From the NCBI RefSeq assembly GCF_036711975.1, contig NW_027248940.1:3782001-3846000 (forward strand): DNA of 64,000 nt, read 5' to 3'. How positions within the stretch are numbered: position 1 is the stretch's first letter; each line of letters begins with the position of its first letter. The notes under the pieces were generated by a model. It was not told the DNA's origin and did no database searches. It worked only from the letters and a program-made list of their open reading frames with translations. This DNA comes from Onthophagus taurus (taxonomy: Eukaryota > Arthropoda > Insecta > Coleoptera > Scarabaeidae). Positions 23,336 to 33,929 of the stretch are shown piece by piece. A program made the position numbers and the translations under genes.

Positions 23336-25181
23336 ATCTTCCTTTTTGTCGGTCTAGGGGAATAAGATATGCATTTTAAACAATTTTTAATATGACATTC
23401 AACTTTATGTTTCATTCTTGGGAACCAATAGATCCGCTGTAAGTTATTCAAAGTCTTTTCGGTACCCAAATGTCCCATCTCGTCATGATATTTGTACATA
23501 ATATTAGCTTCCATCGCTTCAGGTACGTAAAAATATAATTCATCCCCTTTTTTTCTATATAACAATCCGTTTCTCATTTCATAATCTGTGCTGTTTTCAG
23601 TTTCCAACTTCAAGCATATTTCTTTTAAATTATCATCTTCGTTCTGACATATGGCCAGATTAAATTCTATCGAATTATCATTTATGACATGTACATTGGT
23701 GATTCTACTTAGGGCGTCAACGTGTGGCATATTTTTCCCCGCACGATGCTCTATTTCGTAAACATAACATTGCAATTCTAATGCCCATCGGGCGATTCTC
23801 GAATTCATTTCTTTTTTGTCTAAAGTCATTTTCAAAGAGTTGCAGTCGGTTACTATTTTAAACGTTATTCCATGAACATAAACTCTAAACCGACGAAGAG
23901 CGTTTATGATAGACAACGTCTCTAATTCAAAACTGTGATATCTACTTTCGCATTCAGTGGTACGCTTAGAAAAGTAGAAAATTGGATGCAACTTTTTGTC
24001 AGCTTTCCGCTGCATCCCCACAGAACTAGCGTCACAATGTAGTTCAGTTCGATCTTTTTCATTATAAATAGATAGCACTGGAGCCGATACTAATTTAGCT
24101 TTAATAATTTCGAACGAACTCAACTGTTCTTCTCCAAAATGAAATTTGGCATTAGCTTTTGTAAGGTCATACAATGGTTTAGCAATAATTGAAAATTTCT
24201 CAATGAATTTTCGAAAGTATGAGCTAAGCCCAAGAAAGCTTTGTAATTTCCGGACATTACGTGGTACAGGAAAGTTTTCTATTGCTTTTATACCATTTTC
24301 GGTAGGTGTAATACCTCTTTCATTTATTAAGTATCCTAGGAATTCAATCTGGGAAGCCATAAACTCACATTTATCTAATCTCAGAGTCATTCTATTTTTT
24401 ACTAGTAACCTAAAAACTTGCCGTAACAATTTAAAATGATATTCCAATGTTTCGCTGGTTATTAGTATATCGTCTCAATATATGGACACATCTTCGTTCT
24501 CGATTAATGGTTTGAAAACGTCATAAACAAATCTCTGAAAAGCAGAAGGACCTACTTTTAAACCAAAAGGCATCTTCAGATATTCAAAATGACCCAGAGG
24601 AGTAACAAACGCAGTGTACTTGACAGAATCGGGATGCATATCTATGTGGAAAATCCATCTTTTAAGTCTAGCCGGGAAAAATGCTTTTTATTATGCAGTG
24701 CTAATATTTGGTCCTCGATAAGCGGTAACGGATGGTTATCTCTACTGAGTACCTTATTTAATTGACGATAATCAATGCACATACGGATTTCTCCATTTTT
24801 CTTTCTAACTAATACAATTGGTGAAGCATACTCAGAATTGCTTGGTTGAATAATATTATCGCGTAATAAATCATCTAAGATCTGTCTTACTTTACTCTTT
24901 TCACAAAAAGATAAGCGTCTCGGCTGATAATGAAAAGGATTAGAATCTTTAACTATTAACTTCAATTCGCCGTTTACGTTTGGTTTCTCAGGTCTTTCTT
25001 GTTGCAGGTATTCTCTTATAAATAACGCCTTAAAATCTAATTTAGTTTGCTCAGGTAATTGGTTATTTAATTTAACACCATCTACTTCACTAAAACTATT
25101 AGAGTCATCATACATAACATCAATATTCATTATCGCCTGGATGGCTTCGGTTTCAGTTTCGTATATTTTTTCGTTTCTCAA
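23275..25181 (-). pseudogene. gypsy1 reverse transcriptase, RNase H and integrase zinc finger
   Basis: From 25181: RT fingers ([47 protein letters not shown]). The frame is lost at a T run near 24645. The middle RT reads [20 protein letters not shown]. The catalytic box is Y-stop-DDILI near 24470, a TGA in the variable position. From 24447: LGLSSYFRKFIEKFSIIAKP, RNase H (LHCDASSVGM, ESRYHSFELETLSI, FKIVTDCNSLK, HVDALSR) and the integrase HHCC (KYHDEMGHLG ... HIKNCLKCISY). Inactive. Confidence 0.88.
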
Positions 25182-25188
25182 AAGTAAA

Positions 25189-25473
25189 TTAAAGCAATTT
25201 TAAAACATCTCTACCTAATACAACACAAGACGACATCGTACTATCCGGCACTACAAGCAAAAGTATCTCTCTTGTACAATTATCTAAAGTCAAATCAACC
25301 GTTACTGACCCCTTAATAATTAACTTTGATTGGTTAATGCCACAAAATTTATTTGAATCAGTTGTGTATTTCTCGAAATTCTTTACGAATTTTTCTTTAA
25401 TGAAACTAATTGGACTTCCCGTATCCAACAAAGTATATAATGTTATGGATCGGTTACTTATCTGGTAGATCAA
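25189..25473 (-). pseudogene. gypsy1 protease domain
   Basis: A minus-strand frame with TLLDTGSPISFIKEKF, the aspartic protease D-T-G motif, and CVVLGRDVLKLL near the end, the usual second conserved block. It sits between the zinc knuckles and RT. It should be part of a polyprotein; the frame breaks at both ends. Confidence 0.8.
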
Positions 25474-25842
25474 GTTACGTTGAAACTCATCTTCAGATCC
25501 ATAATTATCAACGTCGACACGTTCCTAGCCGGACAATTCTTAACTAAATGTGCAAAAATGCCGCATTGGTAACAAGAGCCCCTCTCTCGTTTTGCTTGTT
25601 GACACTCATTCGCAAGATGACCCATTCTGCCACAATTGAAACATCTGGGAATCCTCCCTTGGTCCCCTCTGTTGTTTTCCTTTCCGGTGCTTTTTGGTAC
25701 TTCTTTCACAACTGGTTTAGAAGTGGTACGTGGTCCCATGGTAATGTTCTTGAATCCTTGCACCAAATCTTCCAAACATCCGTAACTTTGCATTCGAGCT
25801 TGATTTCGTAAACTCTGGTCTGAAATTCCGTCGATGAGATAA
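25470..25842 (-). pseudogene. gypsy1 gag C-terminus with two CCHC knuckles
   Basis: From the foldback insertion downward: YLIDGISDQSLRNQARMQSY, a linker, then CFNCGRMGHLANEC and CYQCGIFAHLVKNC. These are nucleocapsid zinc knuckles that bind element RNA. The N-terminal part of gag lies at 29621-30240 on the far side of the foldback element. One copy of the 9-bp target repeat is needed to rejoin ELL-DYLIDG. Confidence 0.85.
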
Positions 25843-26169
25843 TCCAACAACACTGGTGTGAAGTTATCCATAAAACCCAGCAATAAACTTAAAACATTAA
25901 TAATTCCGTAACCAATACGATTTGGGTAACCAAATTTCACACACAGGTCACTCTTACCCTCAAGAACAGCTAACCACCCCCATTTGGTAAAAAAAAAATT
26001 TTTCAACCCTCACCCCCGAAAAAGGGATGTTTTCGCCCTGATGGGCACCTTCGAATTAAACGAAATTCTACCACATAATAGAACACACTTCTAAGTATTT
26101 TTATCAATTTTCAAAACACCGTAAGCCCTAACGGTTTTCGAGAAAAAAAATCAGTATTATAAACCGCGG

Positions 26170-26760
26170 ATGGGACTTTAGGGGTGAATTTGACCCCGTT
26201 GGGCACCTTCAAAATTGATGAAATTTTAGGATGATTTAGAGGATGCCTTTAGCGATTGAAATCAACCATCCAAACACCGTAAGGTATAACGGTTTCCGAG
26301 AAAAAAAATGTGTTATTAGACACTATAGGTGCAGAGCGCGGCGCGGACTTTGGGGGTGAATTTGACCCCGTTGGGCACCTCCAAAATTGATGAAATTTTA
26401 GGATGATTTAGAGGATGCCTTTGGCGATTGAAATCAACCATCCAAACACCGTAAGGCATTACGGTTTCCGAGAAAAACAATGTGTTATTAGACACTATAG
26501 GTACAGATCGCGGCGCGGACTTTGGGGGTGAATTTGACCCCGTTGGGCACCTCCAAAATTGACGAAATTTTAGGATGATTTAGAGGATGCCTTTAGCGAT
26601 TGAAATCAACCATCCAAACACCGTAAGGTATTACGGTTTCCGAGAAAAAAAATGTGTTATTAGACACTATAGGTACACAGCGCGGCGCGGACTTTGGGGG
26701 TGAATTTGACCCTGTTGGGCACCTCCAAAATTGATGAAATTTTAGGATGATTTGGAGGGC
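26170..26760 (+). repeat. 172-bp tandem array, left arm of the foldback element
   Basis: The phrase GACCCCGTTGGGCACCT recurs at 26192, 26364, 26536 and 26708 (last copy with one change), an exact 172-bp period. Each unit contains a small palindrome (CCGTAAGGTATTACGG type) and a TTTCCGAGAAAAA stretch. The array stops abruptly at about 26760. Confidence 0.9.
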
Positions 26761-26809
26761 GGACTTTTGATAGAAAAAAAACTTTTGATAGAGAAAGAAA
26801 TTTATTATA

Positions 26810-27541
26810 TTAATGGTCTGTTTTACTTATAATTAAATTGTGTAATGGATTGAGAATATGATTATAATTACTTGCTACCGCGTTCCAGACCGTTTCCAAC
26901 CCTTGTTCATTTAAGTAAATGCCATCCCTGTGTAGAAATTTGTATTAAATACATAAGAAAAGAAACATTTTTACGTTTTGTTACCCTTCCATCATGGTTC
27001 TGTTAACAATTGCTTCAATGTCGGTACAATTGATTTGCTTTTCAGCACAAAACCGTCGAATGTAATGATTGATTTCCTATAAAGGCATGGAGAGTATTTA
27101 TTTATAGCATGACGGAGAAGTTATAATATCTTACGTTCACAGACTCGAAGTTTTTGCAGGGAGGAATTGTGCAAATTTGTATTCCTTTAGGATTTAAGGA
27201 AAGAAGGAAGCGGAAGAGGTGAGAATATTGGGACTTCAGTTGGGATGGTGATGTTTTATGGAGTATATCTTTAGTTCTTATCATTATAACGATATGACGT
27301 TCAACAATATCTCCACAAAACCAAGGGTAACATGTTTTTGGAATACACTTTGCGCGCCGCAAAAGTTTTAGTATTGTTTGACCGCCTACTGCTAAGTCGA
27401 GGAAATATTTTCCGTCCTAAAATATATACCATTAGTAGGAATTAATTTCACATCTGTTAGAACAAATACTTTGTAGTTAGTTCTAGTACGTAGCATTCGG
27501 CAAAAATTACTATCGCCCAAAAACAGTAATTTCGTCGACAT
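26810..27541 (-). CDS. SGNH-hydrolase-like protein, four exons, carried in the foldback element
   Basis: Minus strand, start ATG at 27541-27539. Exon 1 (27541 to about 27470) encodes MSTKLLFLGDSNFCRML, block I GDS of SGNH/GDSL hydrolases. Exon 2 (27416-27135) has DLAVGGQTI (block II Gly), ERHIVIMIRTKDIL where block III Asn is expected, and PKGIQICTIPPC. Exon 3 (27076-26985) is EINHYIRRFCAEKQINCTDI and on. Exon 4 (26927-26810) has DGIYLNEQGLETVW (block V) and the TAA. The introns are 53 bp (donor AAA|GTATTT, with a TACTAAT branch site; a 35-bp alternative also keeps frame), 58 bp and 57 bp, all GT-AG and phase-consistent. The product is about 187 residues with no signal peptide. Asn and His of the catalytic set are replaced by Lys and Tyr, so it is probably not a normal esterase. 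Role unknown. Confidence 0.62.
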
Positions 27542-27989
27542 CTTCACTGGTCACTGGTTTTAACAAGAGATAACTAGAACAGCTGATCTCTGCAATAGCT
27601 GAGGAATCTTTATATATTATAAGTTTACTCCTCACCTTTCGGGCAAAATCTAAAAAATGTGTATGACGCTCTAAAACAACACCGAATAAGTCGGCAACTA
27701 TTTTCCCGGAATGCACTTATAATGCAAAAAATATGGACATATTTTTTCCTTAATACCTGCGCCTTTTGTAACTGCACGTGGCGGAGATCTTACCCTTTGC
27801 CAGTAACGACTAAAAGCCCATAAAACTACAAAATGCCTTTCTTAACAAAATTTATTTTTTCCATGAAATATTTAGAGTTTCGCAGTTTTCATAATCTATT
27901 AAAATCGCTAAAGGCACCTACTATCTGCTCTACATACGTGTACAATTTAATAACGAAATTGTTTCTCTGAAGCCGTAGTCGGTGTTTGG

Positions 27990-29290
27990 ATGGTCGATTT
28001 AAATTGCTAAAGGCATCCTCTAAATCATCCTAAAATTTCATCAATTTTGGAGGTGCCCAACGGGGTCAAATTCACCCCCAAAGTCCGCGCCGCGCTGTGT
28101 ACCTATAGTGTCTAATAACACTTTTTTTTTCTCGGAAACCGTAATACCTTACGGTGTTTGGATGGTTGATTTCAATCGCTAAAGGCATCCTCTAAATCAT
28201 CCTAAAATTTCGTCAATTTTGGAGGTGCCCAACGGAGTCAAATTCACCCCCAAAGTCCGCGCCGCGCTGTATACCTATAGTGTCTAATAACACATTTTTT
28301 TTCTCGGAAACCGTAATACATTACGGTGTTTGGATGGTTGATTTCAATCGCTAAAGGCATCCTCTAAATCATCCTACAATTTCGTCAATTTTGGAGGTGC
28401 CCAACGGGGTCAAATTCACCCCCAAAGTCCGCGCCGCGATCTGTACCTATAGTGTCTAATAACACATTTTTTTTCTCGGAAACCGTAATACGTTACGGTG
28501 TTTGGATGGTTGATTTCAATCGCTAAAGGCATCCTCTAAATCATCCTACAATTTCATCAATTTTGGAGGTACCCAACGGGGTCAAATTCACCCCCAAAGT
28601 CCGCGCCGCGCTGTGTACCTATAGTGTCTAATAACACATTTTTTTTCTCGGAAACCGTAATACCTTACGGTGTTTGGATGGTTGATTTCAATCGCTAAAG
28701 GCATCCTCTAAATCATCCTAAAATTTCGTCAATTTTGGAGGTGCCCAACGGGGTCAAATTCACCCCCAAAGTCCGCGCCGCGCTGTATACCTATAGTGTC
28801 TAATAACACTTTTTTTTTTCTCGGAAACCGTAATACATTACGTGTTTGGATGGTTGATATCAATTGCTAAAGGCATCCTCTAAATCATCCTAAAATTTCG
28901 TCAATTTTGGAGGTGTCCAACGGGGTCAAATTCACCCCCAAAGTCCGCACCGCGCTGTATACCTATAGTGTCTAATAACACTTTTTTTTTTCTCGGAAAC
29001 CGTAATACATTACGGTGTTTGGATGGTTGATTTCAATCGCTAAAGGCATCCTCTAAATCATCCTAAAATTTCGTCAATTTTGGAGGTGCTCAACGGGGTC
29101 AAATTCACCCCCAAAGTCCGCGCCGCGCTGTGTACCTATAGTGTCTAATAGCACATTTTTTTTCTTGGAAACCGTTATACCTTACGGTGTTTGGATGGTT
29201 GATTTCAATTGCTAAAGGCATCCTCTAAATCATCCTAAAATTTCATCAATTTTGAAGGTGCCCAACGGGGTCAAATTCACCCCTAAAGTC
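27990..29290 (-). repeat. 172-bp tandem array, right arm of the foldback element
   Basis: The same unit in reverse orientation: CGGGGTCAAATTCACCCC recurs (with single changes) at 28061, 28233, 28405, 28577, 28749, 28921, 29094 and 29266, spacing 172 (once 173). It is more than twice as long as the left array, so the arms are unequal. Confidence 0.9.
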
Positions 29291-29620
29291 CCATCCACGG
29301 TTTATAATACTGATTTTTTTTCTCGAAAATCGTTAGGGCTTACGGTGTTTTGAAAATTGATAAAAATACTTAGAAGTGTGTTCTATTATGTGGTAGAATT
29401 TCGTTTAATTCGAAGGTGCCCATCAGGGCGAAAACATCCCTTTTTCGGGGGTGAGGGTTGAAAAATTTTTTTTTACCAAATGGGGGTGGTTAGCTGTTCT
29501 TGAGGGTAAGAGTGACCTGTGTGTGAAATTTGGTTACCCAAATTGTATTGGTTACGGAATTATTAATGTTTTAAGTTTATTGCTGGGATTTATGGATAAC
29601 TTCACACCAGTTCCAACAAC

Positions 29621-30240
29621 TCCTCTTCTGGTACCTGGGCCTGATTTGCTTTTATTATTTTGTCGTGATAATAATTATAAAAGGTTTCGGACGATTGCCA
29701 CCTTCTGGATTCGAATAATTTCCGCAATTCCATTCGATTCGGTCGGCAGTCAAACATTATTTTCATTTCTCTTAGAATTGCTCCGACATCCTTTATTAGA
29801 AATTCAGGTTTTGATTGAAACCAGGTTTGTGCTTTACCCTTCATACGTGATCCCGTCAAAATCCTAGCAGAACCATCATCCAATTCATATGTATTGCATA
29901 GTAAAAGGAATTGTTTTTGCCATCGGTCAAAGTTATTGTCTATGCCATCGAACTCACTTAATAAATCACCAATTAACCGAATGTTTGTTTGCGGTTTAGG
30001 TGAAGGGGAAGGTGCTTGGCGTAATTCATTTTCCCTCTTCATAAGCTCAATCTCCTTCCGCATCAGATCTCTTTCTCTCTTAACTAATTCCAATTCTCGT
30101 GCGACCATATCGACTTTATCACCAGCCAAATTTGAATCTTCTTTCTCCAACCCGTTATTCGAGTCCATAATTACTCTTTCTTCGTAATCTTCAAAATTTC
30201 TGAGCGGGTAAGAACTCGTACCTTCTCCCGCTTCCGCCAT
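29621..30240 (-). pseudogene. gypsy1 gag N-terminal part
   Basis: The ATG at 30240 starts MAEAGEGTSSYPLRNFEDYE, followed by a coiled-coil stretch (VARELELVKRERDLMRKEIE) and a retrotransposon gag domain (RLIGDLLSEFDGIDNNFDRW, GKAQTWFQSKPEF, RRWQSSETFYNYYHDKI). It is cut at EEELLE by the foldback element and would continue at 25842. Confidence 0.85.
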
Positions 30241-30324
30241 AACGGATTTTCTTTTTTGAGGTTAGGTTTATACCGTTTCTTCCAAATTTAATCTTTTGCA
30301 CACTTTTAACCTCACACCTGATAT

Positions 30325-30547
30325 TGTAAGACTTGGGGAGCTTCTTCTTAGGGTTAAGTGTGCATTTAAAGATGATTTCTTCGAATATTGATTTATTCCA
30401 CGCCTAATACAAAACTTACAACTACCATTATAAAACAACATAATAATACTAATGACTGTCACATACACGGACGCAAAGCATGCCGGGTAATAATTAATTT
30501 ACAAACTAATAGATGGCGTTTTAAAATCAAATTAAATTAATGCTACA
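30325..30547 (-). repeat. gypsy1 5' LTR
   Basis: The 223-bp partner LTR. On the minus strand the sequence just inside it reads ATATCAGGTGTGAGG, the primer-binding region. It shares TCAGGTGTG with the gypsy2 primer region at 58965-58973. Confidence 0.88.
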
Positions 30548-30551
30548 AGAT

Positions 30552-31195
30552 GTTCGGTATTGGTTGTATTTAAGTGTGTTTTCAAATACTTGTGAACAAT
30601 GGCCAGAGTTTCGTGGATGGGTATGTTGGTGTAGAGGTTTGTGATGTCGAATGATATCATCTGGAAATCGTGAGGGAGGTTGGTATTCGAGATTGCTTCT
30701 TGTAGCGTACACAGCCTACCTTCACATAAAAATTATAACTTTTATTAAATTACCCAAATTGCTATGTTACCATTTTGTTGATATTTCGATGTAAATTAAT
30801 TCCATTACAAACATTCAACAAGACGACACGTCTAACTTGTATTTTAATTCTAAGAAAGAGTAAATTATATACATAAACTACTACTCTTTACTTCTATTAA
30901 TTCTTTTCTATTCTTAATCGTATTACTAGGTTTGTGTTGTAATTGTCTGGTGATAAAAAGATTAATGAATTTGGCGATTTTCTGTGTGCTTGAGTCGACA
31001 GACGTGATTATAGGGCGAATGGGATGGTCCTGTTTGTGTAATTTAATGATAGAGTATAACGTGGGGATTTTAGGGTTCATTGGTGTCAGGGTGAATTCTT
31101 TTAAGTTTTGTTCCTTTAAAAAGGCACTACATTCTTTTACTAATTTTTTGGTTTTAGTGTGAAAAGTGTTGAGAGGGTTTCGGTTTGATTTTTGT
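30552..31195 (-). pseudogene. PLE1 reverse transcriptase N-half
   Basis: Read downward from 31195: FLKEQNLKEFTLTPMNPKIP, then YSIIKLHKQDHPIRPI and AKFINLFITRQLQ, then ENRKELIEV-like text to about 30880. About 150 bp of unrelated sequence intervenes. Then LQEAISNTNLPHDFQMISF and DITNLYTNIPIHETLA (RT motif A region) run to the gypsy insertion at 30551. The pieces join those at 22206 when the gypsy and one AGAT copy are removed. Confidence 0.82.
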
Positions 31196-31546
31196 AAGTT
31201 AAGTGTTTTTTGAGATAATTTAAATTTGAATTTGTATTACACAAATTAATATTTCGCTACGCATGCGCTATTAAACATAACCCAAATATTCTCAATACAA
31301 CGTGATTCTCTGGCCGCTACTTTTCGACTTTTCTGGTATGGTTGTTTCATTTGTATGTATTCTTAATCAGGCATTTAATTACAAATTAATTAACATAAAA
31401 TATACGAGCCCGTTTAAAATTGGAAAAAAATATAAATCTTCAAATTTAATACCGAATGAAATTCCTAACCTATATTTGGCAAGGTAAAATAGCTTTTAAT
31501 TTTGATTGTATTTGTTTGTATTTTATGATTTTTTATAATCCTTATA

Positions 31547-31584
31547 GAGTCCTGATGATGGCTTAAGCCGAAACCGGTAGAGTC
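31547..31584 (+). ncRNA. hammerhead-type ribozyme motif, PLE1 right arm
   Basis: This is the inverted copy of the motif at 8634-8671. Core CTGATGA, stem II GGC-TTAA-GCC, GAA and palindromic ACCGGT are identical. Stem I has GAGTC facing GAGTC, so one G-G mismatch replaces a pair. Confidence 0.62.
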
Positions 31585-31645
31585 AACAATAAATAATATA
31601 TTGGAGTATTAAATACAGTTTTATTTTTCAATTATAAAGTAACAT

Positions 31646-32061
31646 TTGAAGTTAGGTTGTGCCAAATTTAAAATTTCTATAATCAGCAATTTATTATATA
31701 ACATAATTTTAAATATCGCTGATTTAATTTGATAACGATTTAAGGAGAGGTTACAGATAAAAATTGACATGATGTTGGAAATTTTCCAATCCGGATTGAT
31801 AGTGAGATACCCATGGATACTATACTAGTATTGATAATGTTTCCCTCTCTGCACGTTTTTTGGCCTAGAGTCTTCTGCTTCTTCATTTATCAGTACTTCT
31901 TTGTTCTTTAAACGTTTTTTGCTGCCTTTATGTTTTTCGAAACAGTTCTTTTTAGAACTATCGTTGTTTCTAGCGGTTGCTTTAAGCGGTAAGTCAATAA
32001 GCAAATCAAAATAACGAATACGTACAGTGAGAATTTCTTTTAGATTTTCATCTTTTTCGTT
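31646..32061. other. unassigned AT-rich stretch between PLE1 and the mariner relic
   Basis: 416 bases with no credible frame, no clear inverted repeat and no match to other parts of the window that I could see. It may contain the left end of the mariner relic and old intron sequence. Confidence 0.4.
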
Positions 32062-32156
32062 ATGGCGTTCACACCGGAACAGGATGCCTTTATTTTAATG
32101 GCACATTATCGAAGCGGCACGCAGGAAGCGAACCTTTCTCCTTACAAAGCTGCATG
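32062..32156 (+). pseudogene. mariner-type transposase N-terminus, left piece
   Basis: The ATG at 32062 begins MAFTPEQDAFILMAHYRSGT, the helix-turn-helix start of a mariner-type transposase. The hAT-2 insertion cuts it at SPYKAAC. The frame continues at 42454 after one GCTGCATG copy, giving KAACMQQCNQRFPDIDVDYD. Confidence 0.7.
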
Positions 32157-32452
32157 CAGGCCCGTCCTTAGGGTGGAGCGGCTGCTCCAGGCCCCGCGAC
32201 TACGAAGGCCCCGCGGTAAGGGGCCTTTTCACAATAAAATGTTCTTAGAATAAGGCGTCGGTGGTGCGAAAAAGACAAACAAACGAGCAAAAAATGTCAC
32301 GCAAATTAGGCGGCGCGACTAGAAAGAAAAAAGGGATTCAGTACCTAGAATATTTCGGCATTATTGAGGTTTATTTATACGAAAATTCCGGAGTGTTCCA
32401 TTGCTCGTAAAATATAGTTTTTTCTAGAACTTAAAGGGAGGAGAGAAATATA

Positions 32453-33929
32453 CACTGTTGGAAATAATTCACGAGCACACCCTATATAATCTGAACGCGT
32501 GAAGATAAATCCATAATATTTGCGGAGCACAAAGGTTTACCGTAGAGTCTACAGTCCGTGAAATTCCGTGAAATTGCGCGTCTCGAGCGATCGTTATCGG
32601 CAGTGCAACGAGCATAGTGAGAACGGTCTGAGGCAAGGTTTATAGAACATAAGGTTACCTAATTCCCTATGCCTCTGTAGTATCGATTATTACCCCGCAA
32701 ATTGACGTCACTGGTTCGATACAGTCAGAGTAAAAGATAGCCTATACGTGCCTATACTGTGGTACAGTCTATACAAAATATTTAAACCTCGCATCGTGTT
32801 GTGTTGCTCATAGAACCAGCTACGTCACTGACCCACCTTGCCTCTCAGAGGAGGAGAATCGGTATTGGGTAACCTTATGTTCTATAGACCTTGGGTCTGA
32901 GGTAGGACATAGGTACCTTCATCCGCGGCCGGGACGGCACTGCGCGACCCCAGCACACGAGGATCGCGCTCTTGCGCTCAGCGCTTTAGCGTCGTGTGTG
33001 TCCTCCTCAAGGCAACTTGGAGCTGTTTGCAACCGGCAGGGGAAGGCGCACTCACTACGCGAACTGTACGGCGGCGTTTGGTAGATAGTGGACTGCGCGT
33101 GCGTCGTGCGATACAGCGGATTCCAGTAACACCCGAGCACCGCAACATACGTCACGAGTGGGTCGACGCTAGGCATTAGTGGATTGCCGAGTAGAGGGAC
33201 ATTTTGTTTTCCGACGAATCAAGATTCGAATTGAGCACCGATGATACGCGAATTTTAGTTCGTCGGAGACGTGGTAATCGTCTACTCGAGCAGTGCGTGC
33301 AAGAACCGCCGACCCGATCCACCGACAACCGAGCATTATGGTATGGGGTGCTATTACACATGTTGGACGTACACGTCTGCTGCGTGTATAGTAGACCATG
33401 ACGTGTCAACGATACGTAGATGAGGTGGTACGGTCCGTTTTGCTTCCCTACGTTCGGCGGCGCCCAGGTTTGCTATACATGCACGACAACATCCGAACGC
33501 ACATCGGGCGTATTGTACAGACCTTTGTGGAAGAGCACCGTATACGAATGCTTCCTAGGCCAGCTCGTTTACCGGATCTGAATCCAATCGAACATGTTTG
33601 GGACATGACTGGTCGGAGACCTCAACGTTTCCCGGCTTCCCCGGCTAACGTTGAGGAGCTATAGAGGCGAGTTGAGGTGGCATGGTTGGCCATCCCTCTC
33701 ACTACAATACAGCGACTTATAGACTCCATGCCACGTCGTGTAGCGATGGTACGCGAAGCTCACGGGGGATACTTTCGCTATTAATGTTTCATCTCCCAGC
33801 AGAGTTGTGCCGCTCTCCATGTGGAAGTAAGTTACACTACTTTAGTACTACTTCCATACCAAATTTTATTCCGCTAGACACACGCGTTCAGACTATACAG
33901 GGTGTGCTCGTGAATTATTTCCAACAGTG
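32453..33929 (+). mobile_element. Tc1-like element with TA duplication
   Basis: The ends are CACTGTTGGAAATAATTCAC and its mirror image, flanked by TA (32451-32452 and 33930-33931). The inverted repeat also includes GAGCACACCCTATA. A degenerate DD34E transposase lies in the right half. Confidence 0.9.
32940..33783 (+). pseudogene. Tc1-like transposase (broken)
   Basis: Fragments: TVRRRLVDSGLRVRRAIQRI, PVTPEHRNIRHEWVDAR, then a shift to LFSDESRFELSTDDTR (Asp 1), a further shift to LLYMHDNIRTHIGRIVQTF (Asp 2), and RLPDLNPIEHVWD (Glu, DD34E spacing). The C-terminus reads PRRVAMVREAHGGYFRY to the TAA near 33781. At least three shifts or stops. The N-terminal helix-turn-helix is hard to see. Confidence 0.78.

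Larger units (their letters stand above)
25852..29611. mobile_element. Mutator-like foldback element with satellite arrays in its arms
   Basis: It starts ACTGGTGTGAAGTTATCCAT and ends with the mirror image, flanked by TCCAACAAC (25843-25851 and 29612-29620), a perfect 9-bp duplication of gag sequence. The outer about 320 bp of each arm is unique inverted repeat. The inner part is a 172-bp tandem array in opposite orientation on the two sides: about 3 units left, about 8 right. The centre (26761-27990) holds a spliced SGNH-like gene. No transposase is seen. A 9-bp duplication plus very long inverted arms fits the Mutator superfamily best, but the assignment is an inference. Confidence 0.8.
22211..30547 (-). 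mobile_element. gypsy LTR retrotransposon gypsy1 inside PLE1
   Basis: The LTRs at 22211-22410 and 30325-30547 both run TGTAAGACTTGG...AATGCTACA. AGAT flanks the element (22207-22210, 30548-30551), a normal 4-bp gypsy duplication. The genes run on the minus strand: gag, protease, RT, RNase H, integrase. A foldback element (25852-29611) is inserted in gag. The LTRs differ by a 22-30 bp replacement around 22330 and several point changes, so it is not recent. Confidence 0.93.
8585..31640 (-). mobile_element. Penelope-like element PLE1 (split by later insertions)
   Basis: An RT plus GIY-YIG protein is encoded on the minus strand between two inverted arms. The left arm (8585-8783 continuing at 20626-20885) is the reverse complement of the right arm (about 31180-31637). 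TTATAAAGTAACAT lies outside both ends (about 8539-8552 and 31632-31645), a likely target duplication. Each arm has a hammerhead-type motif. The body is interrupted by a gypsy element at 22211-30547. The left arm holds the CACTGAG element at 8784-20625. A further insertion of about 150 bp, unrecognised, lies in the RT near 30715-30880. Confidence 0.85.

Noticed and set aside
27452-27541. A 35-bp first intron in the SGNH-like gene
   Set aside because: It keeps frame but is below usual insect intron length; the 53-bp option with donor AAA|GTATTT also keeps frame and resembles the other introns, so it is preferred though not proven.
27510-27716. A 68-codon minus-strand frame overlapping the SGNH start
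   Set aside because: It is in another frame, has no motif, and ends inside exon 1; the Met at 27541 starts the recognisable domain. It could still be 5' UTR.
27990-29290. CRISPR-like regular repeat array
   Set aside because: The 172-bp units are contiguous with no unique spacers and lie inside a eukaryotic foldback element; this is satellite-type tandem repetition.
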